The position numbers and the translations under genes are program-made. The notes beneath the pieces were generated by a model that did not search any database, was not told the DNA's origin, and worked only from the letters and a program-made list of their open reading frames with translations. Positions 1 to 10,872 of a stretch of 64,000 bases of DNA are shown here, piece after piece (the stretch's first letter is position 1; each line of letters begins with the position of its first letter). The stretch covers positions 4,581,001 through 4,645,000 of the forward strand of contig CM067550.1 of assembly GCA_034509755.1 (NCBI GenBank). The letters are read 5' to 3'. This DNA comes from Anisodus tanguticus (Eukaryota > Streptophyta > Magnoliopsida > Solanales > Solanaceae).

Positions 1-663
1 TCTAAATCCTTTTTTCATACGTTTTACAGGGAGTATTAATATTTTCTTATGGATCCTCAACATTTAACTACAGAACTTCAGTTACAGTTGAACAGAAAAA
101 TCAAAATCTGGATAAAGAAAATCAAAAGGTAGGGTGAAGCTCCGGGCTTCCTCCGTTGCTAGCTAAAATAAAAGGACCAAATGGGTACATGGTATAGATA
201 ATATTTAAGAGGAGGCATTTAACTACTGTAGCTATACTTTAAATTAATTATCTACCGTAATTATACTATGTATGTAATTACTATAGTAGCTATAATATAG
301 TAATTATAGTTACTATGTTAGGATTTGAGTCCCAAATTCGACTTAATCAGAAAATAGAAAATAAACGAAGAATAAATAACACACACAAATTTGTAGTGAT
401 TCACTCTCAATGCGAGAGCTATGTCCACTTTGCCGCTGCAGATCTTTTATTAAGGAAGAAATATTACAAAGTGTTTACAACACTCAACCTCACAACTCCA
501 ATCCCAATTACACCCAAGAATTTTCTCACCAAAATTCTCTCAAAAGCTTCTCTTGCTTAAGATTTTCACTAAGAGTATTTCTCTTAGTTTTTTTCTCTCT
601 TGTGTTTGGATGACGTCTACAAGAGAAAGAATGCATCTATTTATAGGGGTGAAAACTCCCCTT
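1..663. other. Unassigned AT-rich repeat-like DNA
   Basis: No coding region that I can support. The stretch near 240-320 is made of short overlapping palindromes of TAGTAATTATAGTTACTA type. The stretch 370-650 looks like transposon non-coding sequence that leads into the tandem repeat at 664. The short open frames here show no recognisable domain. Confidence 0.3.
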
Positions 664-750
664 GATGTCATGGGTGACATCAAACTACCTCATCTGGATG
701 TCATTGGTGACATCAAACTACCTCATCTTGATGTCATTGGTGACATCAAA
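664..750. repeat. 33-bp tandem repeat with internal dyad
   Basis: Two full 33-bp units (664-696, 697-729) and a 21-bp partial third (730-750). Each unit contains TGATGTCAT and GTGACATCA halves, so each one can fold on itself. The units differ by one or two bases. There is no CRISPR-like spacer structure; the repeats abut directly. Confidence 0.75.
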
Positions 751-1031
751 AGAAAGAAAATATTTCCACATGGGCTGCCCATTATTATTGACTAACAACA
801 TAGACGTGGACGGAGGGATGATGGGGAATTCGATCCCCGAGGTGGTCTTTGTTGTTATCTGGCCAAAATTCATGGACAACCGACCGAAATTCAAGACAAT
901 CGACTTTAACATATACCCTTCTCGTTATCTTTGTTGCTACCTGACCGGAATTTATCAGATGTGAATGTATTTTTTTTTGTATTTCTCCGATCTAGCCTGA
1001 TTTGAGTATATTCTTCATTTATATATATTGC

Positions 1032-1462
1032 ATATATTTCTATATTTTGAAGGAGATTATTTTTTGTTTTTTCTCTTGTATTTTCTGAATTTTTGTTATT
1101 TGAATACAATTGAATTTAATACAGTGCAAAAGTAGCTACGAATGAATATAACTGAATAGCCCGGTATTTTTTGAATTTTTGTTGTTTGAATACAGTCGAA
1201 TTGAATATAGTGTAAAAGTAGTTATAAATGAATGCAACCAAATTGAATACAATCGAATTGAATATAATGTAAAATTAGCTATAAATGAATACAGTCGAAT
1301 TGAATACAACCGAATTGAATACAGTGAATTGAATATATCAGAATACACCCTATGACAAGAAATTAGTAGCTACGAGCCGTAATTAACTAAACTCGTGTAT
1401 TTCTATATTTTGAAGGAGATTTTTTTTTATTTTTTCTCGTGTTTTCTGAATTTTTGTTATTT
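1032..1462. repeat. Degenerate minisatellite between two direct repeats
   Basis: A block of about 68 bp (TATTTCTATATTTTGAAGGAG followed by TTTTTTCTC and TTTCTGAATTTTTGTTATT pieces) occurs at about 1032-1100 and again at about 1395-1462. A shorter copy lies near 1163. Between them, 1140-1345 is a degenerate array of 10-20 bp units of the form GAATACAATCGAATT. Translation of either strand gives LYSIRLYS-like peptides that are an artefact of the array. Probably part of an old DNA transposon, by inference only. Confidence 0.5.
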
Positions 1463-1970
1463 TGTCACGCCCCAAAACATGAGTCGAACGGACTATGCTC
1501 TACATGCATCTACTGTGATCTTGTAATAGGATAAATGACATAACTTGTAACACAAATAAATTATTTTGTACATGAACGTGGCCATTGGCTCATGGTATGC
1601 AATTGAATATAAAATAACTCACTTACTCTATCTATGAAGCCTCTATGAGTACCTATTATTGAATGACTAATACAAGTGTTGGGACAGGGCCCAAAGCTAC
1701 CATAATCTCTAACATTTGTAATTACTAGACCTGACTCGGTCCCAGGTGAAATTGGAGCTTGCAACTCTTCCGTTGATGATCTGCACTATCTAACAAACCA
1801 GTCAGCCAACCTGTACAATTAGACATGCAATGTGAAATATAACAAATGCAGCGCCCCCGGCAAAAGGGACTCACCCCGGTATAACCCACATTTGATACAA
1901 AATATTGCTACTTCCTTCGATTTCATACTTAAACCATTTCACGTGTTATGCCGGTTTTCACCGTATACAA
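1463..1970. mobile_element. Ty3/gypsy LTR-like fragment
   Basis: Begins TGTCACGCCCC, a common start of solanaceous gypsy-type LTRs. It contains the GC-rich tract GCGCCCCCGGCAAAAGGGAC near 1852 that I associate with such LTRs. No second LTR, primer-binding site or coding region is attached, so this is a solo or truncated LTR. The right edge is set only by the start of the kinase-like fragment. Confidence 0.4.
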
Positions 1971-1978
1971 TAATGATA

Positions 1979-2137
1979 TTATTTTAACAAGGATACATAT
2001 GGGCCTGATGATGTATTCTTCTGATTCCTAAGATTCATTAAATCTGATAACATGGCTGGCTCGGTTATCTCTTTGTCATCCACTTCCATCTCACCAGTCA
2101 GCAATTTCACCACAATCGATGGTCGACTCTTGGGTTT
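1979..2137 (-). pseudogene. Receptor-like kinase C-terminal exon remnant
   Basis: The minus-strand frame reads KPKSRPSIVVKLLTGEMEVD and continues with an acidic, leucine-rich tail to a stop at 1979. The pattern R-P-S-x-V-V-K-x-L-T-G-E followed by a hydrophobic SDLMNLR-like tail matches the last helix (subdomain XI) and C-terminus of plant receptor-like cytoplasmic kinases of the cold-responsive/cysteine-rich type. Catalytic subdomains I-X are not found upstream, and the sequence just before it (2138-2212) does not look like kinase. I read it as the final exon of a broken or relocated kinase gene. The assignment rests on one short motif. Confidence 0.42.
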
Positions 2138-2219
2138 CGCGTGCATAGAAATGTTACTGTTATGTTTTATCCTAAAATCATAATTTTGAGTTACGACTTT
2201 AAGATCAATCAATGTGAGA

Positions 2220-3463
2220 TTTTATTTTTTTTAGAGTCGTTACTAAGAGTCACATATTAATAATAAAACATTACTCACAATAACGAATTATACTTTAACA
2301 CCATTCACGGTTAACTATTTTGCCCGTTGAATTATTTAAATAAAATAATGTCTAATACGTTACTCCGGAATACGTTTATTCTAATTTCATAAATTTTCAA
2401 TAAAATATACTATTTTAATAAATTGACTTAAATAATAGCTTACTTCGGTAAAAAATTCTATAATATAATTTAGCAAACGTGGTCAGAAGGCAGAAAAAGT
2501 CGGCCGAAGTGCTTACATAGAGTACTCTGCATACATACTCAAAATTTGAGATTACCACTCAAGTTATACCCGTAGTATATAAAATTTATAAGCTTATTTA
2601 TTTCAGAATAACTTTAAATTATTTTTATAAGTTTTATTTATTTTGGAATAATTTCAAATATAAATTTAGATAAAATATTTAAAATTTTATATGATAGAAG
2701 TTCAAGTAAATATGGCTAAAGGTCAATCGTTTTCGCATTAACTTCAGGCAAATATGACTGAAGTTCAGCACCATATGTGTTTGTATTCAATTATTTTTGT
2801 CTCAACTATCGTCATTCAAACATATTTATTTAAAGTTTATACACATATAGGAGTAGTTGATGTTCAGTCATTTTTATCTGAACTTCAGCCATATAAAACT
2901 TCGGACATTGTATCTCAAAACGAATAAGTGTTCAAAACATTTTAAATATTAGGTACAGACTAAATAGCAATATTCAATAAAATACCCATAATTTTTTCGA
3001 AAAAGTCACAATAAACTTTATAAAATGAGGAATATTTCCCTGAATAGATTGTAAATTGTAATGGTGGGCGTGGGTCCAGTGAGCTTTGAGAAGCTTGTAA
3101 AGGTGGGTGCAATGGGCCTCGACCTCATATGAATTGAGCTGTAAAGAGAGGTTAGAGTAAGCTAAGGGACTTGCACATTGTACGATTCTCATCTTTACAA
3201 GTCGGAATTTGCCTTTGTCACATTTTGTACACAAATTTACTAAGATGTGGACACATAACAAAATATCAATTATCTCAAATTATTGTTACACTCAACCTGA
3301 AATTTACTTGTTTATGTATAATTAAAGAGAGTACTTGGCGGATATATTATGTAATTTAGTGAAGTTTGGAAGCTGTTCAATAGTCTAAGGAGTTGGAAAA
3401 CATACTATTCGATAAGAATTTAAAATTTTAATAATGGGACTTTATAATGTACTAATTAAGGAC

Positions 3464-3495
<32 letters not shown>

Positions 3496-4500
3496 ACAAT
3501 TTCAGTAGTTCGTAAAATTCCTTTCTATCTCGTCCATGAAACTATAAAGAGACGCGTTTAAGCTCTAAAAGTCCTAAGTTTATCATAAGATTTTTTTTCC
3601 AAGGAATTCGATTGAATGAAGGAAAATTAATCCGGTTTTGCCATATCTTGTTTCAAATTTTGAAATAATATGTGGATATTATTTCAAAAAAGTATTTGTT
3701 TATTAGATTAGTTCATTATTTTAATTTTTAAACTTGAAACATAAATTTTGAAGTTTGAAAAAGAGGTTTTAAAATATTTCAAGTTTTTACTCACAAAACT
3801 TCTACCCTTATATATTCATATCGAAATACAATTTCAACTTTCAATTACTATTTATTCTACTTAATTTCAAATATCACTTTGTTTAAAACATCAACCAATT
3901 AATTTATCAAAATACCTACTTGTATCATCAACCTTCAATGTGCACCTTTCCTTAATGAAAGAGGGATTTGTGGGGGCAAAAAGAGCACTATACTACCTGA
4001 ATTTCCATTAAGCCATTATCTAATTGACGGAAAAAAACTACCCCACATTAGCATGCCACCAATGAAATCCACTATAACCTCCTAATCAAACTTACAGGTT
4101 TTTCTTTTTTTAATTTAATTTTCTCAATAAATTAATTATAAACTTAAGACCCAAGATTTCTACAGCCATTAATTTCAAGGACTAAAACCGAAAGCTACAC
4201 ATGCCTAAACACACAAAAAGTACTTTTTTTTTACTTTCTTTATATTTAGGTATCCAGTCTAGTCTTTGATCCCTTTCTTAGAAAAAAGCCAAAGAAGATG
4301 ATAAATGAAATCATGTGAAGAAAAGAATGAGACATTACCAAAAGGTTCAAGGAACCATCCAGCCTAACATTTCTCACATACACTTGTACACACACACACA
4401 CACACAACTCCAAAATAAAATCCACATCTTCAACTTCTCTTCATCTCAATCCTCTTCTAATTCTCAAAGAGAAACAGCTCCCATTATTATTTTCCTCTCA
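2220..4500. other. Intergenic AT-rich DNA with a G22 tract
   Basis: No gene supported. An uninterrupted run of 22 G occupies 3466-3487. The stretch 2690-2905 repeats the wording TTCAGGCAAATATGACTGAA/GTTCAG, typical of degraded LTR leaders. A short (CA)n run at 4387-4405 lies in the probable 5' untranslated region of the downstream DUF761 gene. Confidence 0.5.
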
Positions 4501-4514
4501 AAACTCTAAATTGA

Positions 4515-5177
4515 ATGTCAAATTTCAACTTAGGAAAAAAACTTCTACCATCTAAAAATGCATGGAAGAGCTTCACCAACAAATTACAATCAAGATTACA
4601 CAAACTCAAGCTTTCAAAAGCTATCAAAAGTTCCAAAAACATTTGCATTAGAGCTTACAACTACATTTTCCCTATTATTACTCGAAAATTCTACTCCTTG
4701 ATCAATCGTTCTTCACCACCGCGTACTCGTCGCAATTTTTACAATAGCTACTACAAATACCAACAATGTCACAAGGGTACTTCACCTATATACGTGGATC
4801 ATCTCTTCCCCGAACCTATATTGAAATCGGAAAAAACACATAGTTGCAAAATATCCGCGCCTCAAGCTAAAGAATCCGTTGCTTCGAGTAGCAATGTTGA
4901 TATTAATAGAAGAAGATTGGATCAAGGAGAGCAAGAGATTATTTTGAGGGCTATTGAGGAAAATACTACTTTGAAAAAAGGTAAGACCATTGAGATTGGT
5001 CCTAATTATAGAACATGTGATCATAATATTGATGAATGGAGAACTCCTCCAATGCCACATATAAATGGAGTGGATAGAAGAGCTGAAGAATTTATCTCTA
5101 AGTTTCGTGAAGTTATGGAGCTTGAGAGACAACAATCCATACTTGATTTTCAAGAAATGTTGGCTAGAGGTGCTTAA
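4515..5177 (+). CDS. DUF761 domain plant protein
   Basis: Single-exon frame of 220 aa. The N-terminal 60 residues are strongly basic (K/R/S rich with YNYIFPII), followed by a low-complexity Ser/Arg linker. The C-terminal 40 residues contain EWRTPPMPHINGVDRRAEEF followed by an ISKFREVMELERQQSILDFQEML helix. The V-D-x-x-A-E-E-F-I-x-K-F-R-E pattern is the hallmark of the plant DUF761 (cotton fibre expressed) family, whose biochemical function is unknown. The start is the first ATG after a pyrimidine-rich leader with CA repeats and lies right after a stop of another frame. The stop is followed by AT-rich UTR. No transit or signal peptide is evident. The long intact frame amid decayed repeats, and the domain at the expected C-terminal position, support a real gene. 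Confidence 0.85.
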   Translation: MSNFNLGKKLLPSKNAWKSFTNKLQSRLHKLKLSKAIKSSKNICIRAYNYIFPIITRKFYSLINRSSPPRTRRNFYNSYYKYQQCHKGTSPIYVDHLFPEPILKSEKTHSCKISAPQAKESVASSSNVDINRRRLDQGEQEIILRAIEENTTLKKGKTIEIGPNYRTCDHNIDEWRTPPMPHINGVDRRAEEFISKFREVMELERQQSILDFQEMLARGA

Positions 5178-5967
5178 ATCATTTTCGGCCATTTATAATG
5201 TTCTTGTGGTCCTACAATTTATAATGTCCAAGGAATTATATCTATATTTTATTAAATACAGAATCTTGTGTAGCATCTTCTATTTAATAGTTCTCTATTG
5301 GAAGGTTCTATTTGAGTTAAATCAGAAGATACGAAAAGAACGTAACAGGGAATAGGATGGAGCATATTTGGGCGTATTTCTTAATTTTACCTCGTAAATT
5401 TGTAAACTGTCTAGAGTCTTTTACATTATATAGACAGTTGACTCTCTTACGCTACTAAAACTCAAATCTCATCTTGGTGATTCGTGTAATTGAACTAAAC
5501 TGAGATAGAAAAAACTACATAGAAAGTTCATTTCTATAAGGTTCAGTTAACAAATTGGGACATCTTTCATGTAACTTCTATCTATCTATTATTGTATACA
5601 ACTATAATGCTGGTTATCTTGACCTCAATGAACCAATTATGTGACGTATTTTACCTTTCTCTGCTTTTATTCATATGTTTTTTGATACAGGATTGAGTCT
5701 TACTATTAAAGTTAAAAATGACTAATAACTTACTTGATTTATGTTTTTTTTAATGCCACTTTTATTTGAAACTTTACATGATGAACTTATTATGAGATTG
5801 TTGGTCATGGGTTTTGTTCCTCAAGAAGAGCTAATAAAGCACGATTTTTGTATATTCATGTAAAGAAAATTTGGTCTTATATTGGAGAAACTTTATTAAT
5901 TTGATCTTCTCACATTTATAAACTAAGGTTTCCTTTTAGTGAACACGTGGTGTAGATAAGGTCTTTT
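5178..5967. other. Downstream UTR and intergenic DNA
   Basis: AT-rich sequence between the DUF761 gene and the left LTR of copia element A. I see no further gene. The first few hundred bases presumably include the 3' untranslated region. Confidence 0.4.
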
Positions 5968-6208
5968 TGTTAGAATAATTATGGGCAAATCCTATAATTA
6001 TATTTATTCTCATTAATTAAGATATTGTAATTAGTTGTAAAATTAATTAGTCATCTTGTAATTAGTTGTAAAATCAATTAGTCATCATTAGGAAGATTGT
6101 AGGTAATTATTATCTTTTATTTTAGGTAAATTTAGATTAGTACTAGACCTATGATTATATATATTACCTATGATTGGAATAAGATGATTAAGGAATCATT
6201 TCCCAATA
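5968..6208 (+). repeat. Left LTR of copia element A
   Basis: Starts TGTTAGAATAATTATGGG and ends CCCAATA immediately before the TGGTATCAAGAGCC primer-binding site at 6209. About 241 bp. It contains a short tandem repeat (TTGTAATTAGTTGTAAAATTA type) at 6026-6085. The end is TA rather than the canonical CA, so its last base may be mutated. Confidence 0.65.
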
Positions 6209-6222
6209 TGGTATCAAGAGCC
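6209..6222 (+). other. Primer-binding site of element A
   Basis: TGGTATCAAGAGCC directly follows the LTR end. TGGTATC matches the 3' end complement of initiator methionine tRNA, the usual primer for plant copia elements. The same site occurs in elements D1 and D2. Confidence 0.8.
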
Positions 6223-6581
6223 TAATGAATCCTTTGCCCTAAAAACTTTCTTTCTCTCGGTTGTCCTACCTCCAAACAGAGCAACTAAATATTCTTTTCC
6301 TTTCTGTATTACACGGCCTCACATAAGTTTGTCAAGCAACAAAATTTTCTTTTCCTTTCTTTGTTGCACGGCCTAACATAAGCAACTAAACATAAGTTTG
6401 TTTATTACCCGATTCCCTAACCTAAACAAACTTCACACACCCTAATACCTAGATCCACCCTAGCCGACACAACACCAACCTCCCACTCCTCGGCTACACA
6501 CCTCTTTTCTCCAACTATTAGGGTTCCTTAGTCTACTTCCATCAAACATTTTCTCTTTTCTTGTTTGTTCTAGTGGAAACT

Positions 6582-7640
6582 ATGGCCGAAAAACAAACTT
6601 TTCATCTTTCTCTTGCCGTAAATAACGTCAAGAACTTTATCTCCATCACTCTTGAAATGAAAAAGGTAGTATACCTCATGGGCGGAACTTTTCAAAATGC
6701 ATTGCCGTGCCTATGAGGTGATTGATCATATTCTTACATCCGAGTCACCGTCAAATACCACTACGGTGGACAAGAAATTATGGTCTCGATTAGATGCTAT
6801 TGTCCTTCAATGGATTTATGGCACAATTTCGAATGATCTTATTCATACCATCTTAGAACCTAATTCTACGGCTAAACAGGCATGGGAAAGATTAGAGAAT
6901 ATTTTTCAAGATAACAAATGTCTAGGGTCGTTTATTTTGAACACCAATTTACAAATATTAAATTGGATGATTTTTCTAACATCTCCGCCTATTGTCAAGA
7001 AATAAAAGTACTTGCGGATCAACTGTCCAACATTGGTTCGCCCATGACAAATCAAAGGTTAGTCCTTCAGTTGATTGCGGAGCTGAATGAACAATATGAT
7101 GGTGTTGCTACGTTCATTCAACAAAGCAATCCGTTACCTCCCTTTTATGAGGCCCGTTCGAGGTTAATTCTCGAGGAAACGAGGAAGGCAAAGCAGGCAT
7201 CATCGGGCACAACCACAGGTGGAACGACTCTCGTCTCCACCAACTTTTTTTCCACTGATTTGGAGCCCCAAAATTCTAGTTCGGGTGGCCAAAATACTCG
7301 TTAAAATAATTGGCAAAAAAGGGGGTTCAAATCGAAACAATAAAGGAAAAAATAATAGTGGAAAGGGACGTGAACGTGGCGGGGGCCAAATCGGCGGCGG
7401 CAGCAGCCAACCCGGGCAGTGGCGGGATGGCAGTGCCAGCAATTTTCCAGGCAGTAGCGGCGGCCAGTGGGGAAGTACCCACCATGGACCTGGGCCCCAC
7501 AGTGGGCTGCCCCGCCGTGTCCATTTCTGATCTCTTCATGGGCCCGACCTCCTCCTTCTTCAAATCGCCAACCCGGTATTCTTGGATCTCATCCACAGCA
7601 TGCGTTTGCAGCTCAGGCACCATCTTCAGTTGGATATGCA
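6582..7640 (+). pseudogene. Element A gag remnant
   Basis: Starts at an ATG reading MAEKQTFHLSLAVNNVKNFI, the DUF4219-like N-terminus of copia Gag. It continues in other frames with the UBN2-type core: KLWSRLDAIVLQWIYGTIS near 6770, the QAWERLENIF helix near 6870, and LADQLSNIGSPM near 7010. At least two frameshifts occur before 7000. After LILEETRKAKQ (about 7190) the chain becomes Gly/Asn/Lys-rich (GGGQIGGGSSQPGQW region). I do not see a CCHC zinc knuckle, as in the sister elements C, D1 and D2. Gag would form the virus-like particle; this copy cannot encode it. Confidence 0.75.
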
Positions 7641-7671
7641 CCCACAGATATTGAACAAGCCATGAGTCATA

Positions 7672-10600
7672 ATGAATCTCAATATTCTAGATGAATCGTG
7701 GTATATGGATACAGGGGCTAGGTCACACATGACGGCATCTCAAGATAATCTTTCATCTTATTTTAATATGAGCGGTAATAAAAATATAATTGTCGGCAGT
7801 GGGCGGGAAATTCCAAATCGTGGTGTTGGTCAGGTAACACTACCCTCTCCCCATTCACCTTTATGTTTGAAAAATGTCTTACATGCACCAAAATTGATTA
7901 AAAACTTGATCTCTGTTAGACGTTTTACAACTGACAATAATATTTTTGTGAATTTTAATCCGTTTGGTTTTTCTGTGAAGAATTTTCAGACGGGGATGCC
8001 GCTCATGAGATGTAATAGCACGGGGGACTTATATCCCATCACCTCTATTTCCACTGATAGCAGGGCCAAACCATCCACCTTTTCAGCCATCTCCCAGTCT
8101 ATGGCACAATAGGCTGGGGCACCCAGGAGCACCGATTTTTAGTCAATTTAGAAAGAATAATTTGTTTTCTTGTAATAGAACTTTGGACTCTTCTGTTTGC
8201 CAAATCTGTGTGTTTGGTAAACATATTAAACTTGCATTTTCTGCGTCTACTACTACTACTACTATTATGCCATTTGATATTTTGCATTGTGATTTGTGGA
8301 CTTCACCCGTTTTAAGTGATGAATGTCATAAGTATTATTTGCTTATCCTTGATGATTTTTTGAATTATTTGTGGACCTTTCCCTTAGCACAAAAATCACA
8401 AACCTTTACCATTTTGAAATAATTTAGTGTGTTTATCAAAACTCAGTTTGAAAAAACCATTAAATGTTTTCAATGTGATAATGGTGGGATTTTATAAATG
8501 CCCAATTTATGGATTTTTGTCACCAAAATGGGATGTTTGTTTGTATTTCCTGTCCATATACATCTTCTCAAAATGGGAAAGCGGAAAGAAAGATTTGAAC
8601 AATCAACAATATGACTCGTTCTATCCTTGTGCATTCGTCTACACCACCAAATTTTGGCACCATGTTATTCAAATGGCTATATATCTCTCTTAAATATTCT
8701 TCCTAGTAAACTTATCTCCAATGTGTCCCCCACTCATGTATTGTACAAAGGTATCCCCTTGTTTACACATTTACGGATTTTTGAGTGTTTGTGTTATCCC
8801 TTGTTTCCGTCCACCAACATTCATAAACTTCAAGCTCGATCTACTCCTTGTGTGTTTTTGGGGTACCCCCGAAATCATAGAGGATATAAATGTTTTGATA
8901 TGTCAACATGAAAAATTATTATCTCTCGTCATGTCATCTTTGATGAATCAACCTTCCCGTTTGCAACATCTCGAACGACATCCTCACCTTCATATGATTT
9001 TCTGGACGACGAAATTCATCCACTTTTAAGGTATCATCTAAACTCTCAAAATAATAATTTAAGGCCATCACCAGACCCTACACCATTAAATGTCAACCCA
9101 CCCCTTTCCCGTAACTCACTGGCCCAGACCAGTACCGGGCTTCCTACCTCGGTCCAAAATATCGAAACCACCTTACCCACTGTTTTGGCCCAAAATCCCA
9201 ACACCACACATCCATCCAAAGGTACAACTCCTAAACGGACAATGAAAACTCGTGCTATGCATGGGATTTTTTGACCTAAATACCAATTTAGCCTAACCAC
9301 CTCAGTCCAATCCTCACCAATATCGAAAAATCCCAAAGATGTCTTATTAGACCCGAATTGAAAGGCTGTTATGTTAGATGAATTTACTGCTCTTATTCAT
9401 AATAAGACATGGGATTTGGTACCACGACCATCTAATGTGAACATAATTCGATCTATGTGGGTGTTTTGCCATAAAAAGAATTCTGACGGTTCTTTTGCGA
9501 GATACAAAGCTCATCTTGTTGGTGATGGCAGGTCTCAGCAGGGGGGGAGTAGATTGCGGTGAAACTTTCAGTCCGGTAGTCAAGCCTGCAACTATCAGAA
9601 CTGTTCTTAGCCTGGCATTGTCCAAATCATGGTTCATTCATCAGTTAGATGTCAAGAATGTATTTTTACATGGCCATTTGCAGGAAACGGTATACATGCA
9701 TCAACCATTGGGATTTCACGATCCTGCCCGTCCATATCATGTGTGCCTACTGAGAAAATCCTTATATGGTCTGAAACAAGCCCCGCGGGTATGGTATAAC
9801 AGGTTTGCCAGTTTTGTTTCTACATTGGGATTCTCTCACAGCAAGTCCGATCAGTCTCTCTTTATTTATAGGAAGGGCACTGATATGTCTTATATACTTC
9901 TGTATGTTCATGACATTATACTCACTCCATCATCGACTTCACTTCGCCAGTCTATTATGTCATTTCTTACAACAGAATTTGCAATGAAGGACTTGGGCCC
10001 GTTGAATTATTTTCTTGGCATTGCTATCACTCACTATGCATGTGGTTTGTTTCTCAGTCAAAAGAAGTATGCCGAAGAGATACTTGACAAAGCAGGGATG
10101 TCTTCGTGCAAACATTTCCATACTCCGGTTGACACAAAGGCGAAGTTGAGCAACGCTTCAGGTACTCCATATAGTGACCCCACACATTACCGCAGCCTTG
10201 CAGGTGCATTGCAGTAACTGACCTTTACAAGACCTGATATTTCCTATGTGGTCCAGCAAGTTTGTTTACACATGCATGATCCGAATGATGAACATATGGG
10301 GGTCCTCAAGCGGATTCTGCGGTATGTTAAGGGTACTCTCCACTTCGGACTACATCTGTATAAGTCCTCTATCTCGAGTCTTTCAGCCTACACAGATGTA
10401 GATTGGGGTGGTTGTCCGGACACACGTCGTTCCACTTCCAGTTATTGTGTGTTTTGGGGGGACAATCTCATTTCCTGGTCGTCCAAACGACAATCCACAC
10501 TGTCTCGGTCAAGTGCCGAGGCAGAATACCGAGGGGTAGCCAATGTGGTTGCTGAATCATGTTGGCTCTGTAATCTACTGTTGGAGCTACATTGCCCGAT

Positions 10601-10864
10601 GGAAAAGGCAACAATGATATACTGTGACAATGCGAGTACAATATACTTATCAGGTAATCATGTTCACCATCAGCGCACAAAACACATTGAAATGGATATC
10701 TTATTCGTCCGAGAAAAGGTTGCTCGTGGACAAGTCCGTGTTTTACATGTACCGTCCCGCTATCAAATTGCAGATATATTTACGAAAGGTCTTCCGCGCC
10801 TACTCTTTGATAATTTTATGGACAGTCTGAGCATACGTGAACCTCCCGCTAAGACTGCGGGGAC
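7672..10864 (+). pseudogene. Element A pol remnant (PR-INT-RT-RH)
   Basis: Protease motif WYMDTGARSHMTAS lies at about 7700. Pre-integrase wording (MRCNSTGDLYPIT) lies at 8005-8050 and the HLGHP/C-x2-C integrase zinc region near 8110-8215. The integrase core (CDLWTSPV, then QCDNGG) spans 8280-8490, with stops after it. The reverse transcriptase is longest at 9495-10217: CGETFSPVVKP, QLDVKNVFLHGHL and SLYGLKQAPRVWY are all visible. The catalytic YVDD box reads YVHD at about 9903-9914, an Asp-to-His change. RNase H (YTDVDWGGCPDTRRSTSSYC, then LSRSSAEAEYRGVANVV) is open in 10248-10864, and the frame runs into the LTR remnant. The product is inactive. Confidence 0.85.
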
Positions 10865-10872
10865 TGTTAGAA

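Larger units (their letters stand above)
5968..10872 (+). mobile_element. Copia element A (Ale/Retrofit-like), decayed
   Basis: A Ty1/copia LTR retrotransposon in domain order gag-protease-integrase-reverse transcriptase-RNase H. The left LTR (5968-6208) is followed directly by a primer-binding site TGGTATCAAGAGCC complementary to initiator tRNA-Met. The coding part is broken by many stops and frameshifts. A purine tract at 10852-10864 precedes TGTTAGAA at 10865, which matches the first eight bases of the left LTR. Similarity then stops, so the right LTR is essentially missing and no target duplication can be assigned. Wording such as DLWTSPVLS and CGETFSPVVKPATIRTVLSL places it with the Ale/Retrofit lineage, by my own recognition. 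Confidence 0.85.

Noticed and set aside
664..750. Possible CRISPR-like array
   Set aside because: Repeats abut without spacers, and the window is plant nuclear DNA.
1136..1348. Repetitive peptide LYSIRLYSIRLYS on the minus strand
   Set aside because: It is the translation of an AT-rich degenerate minisatellite, not a protein gene.
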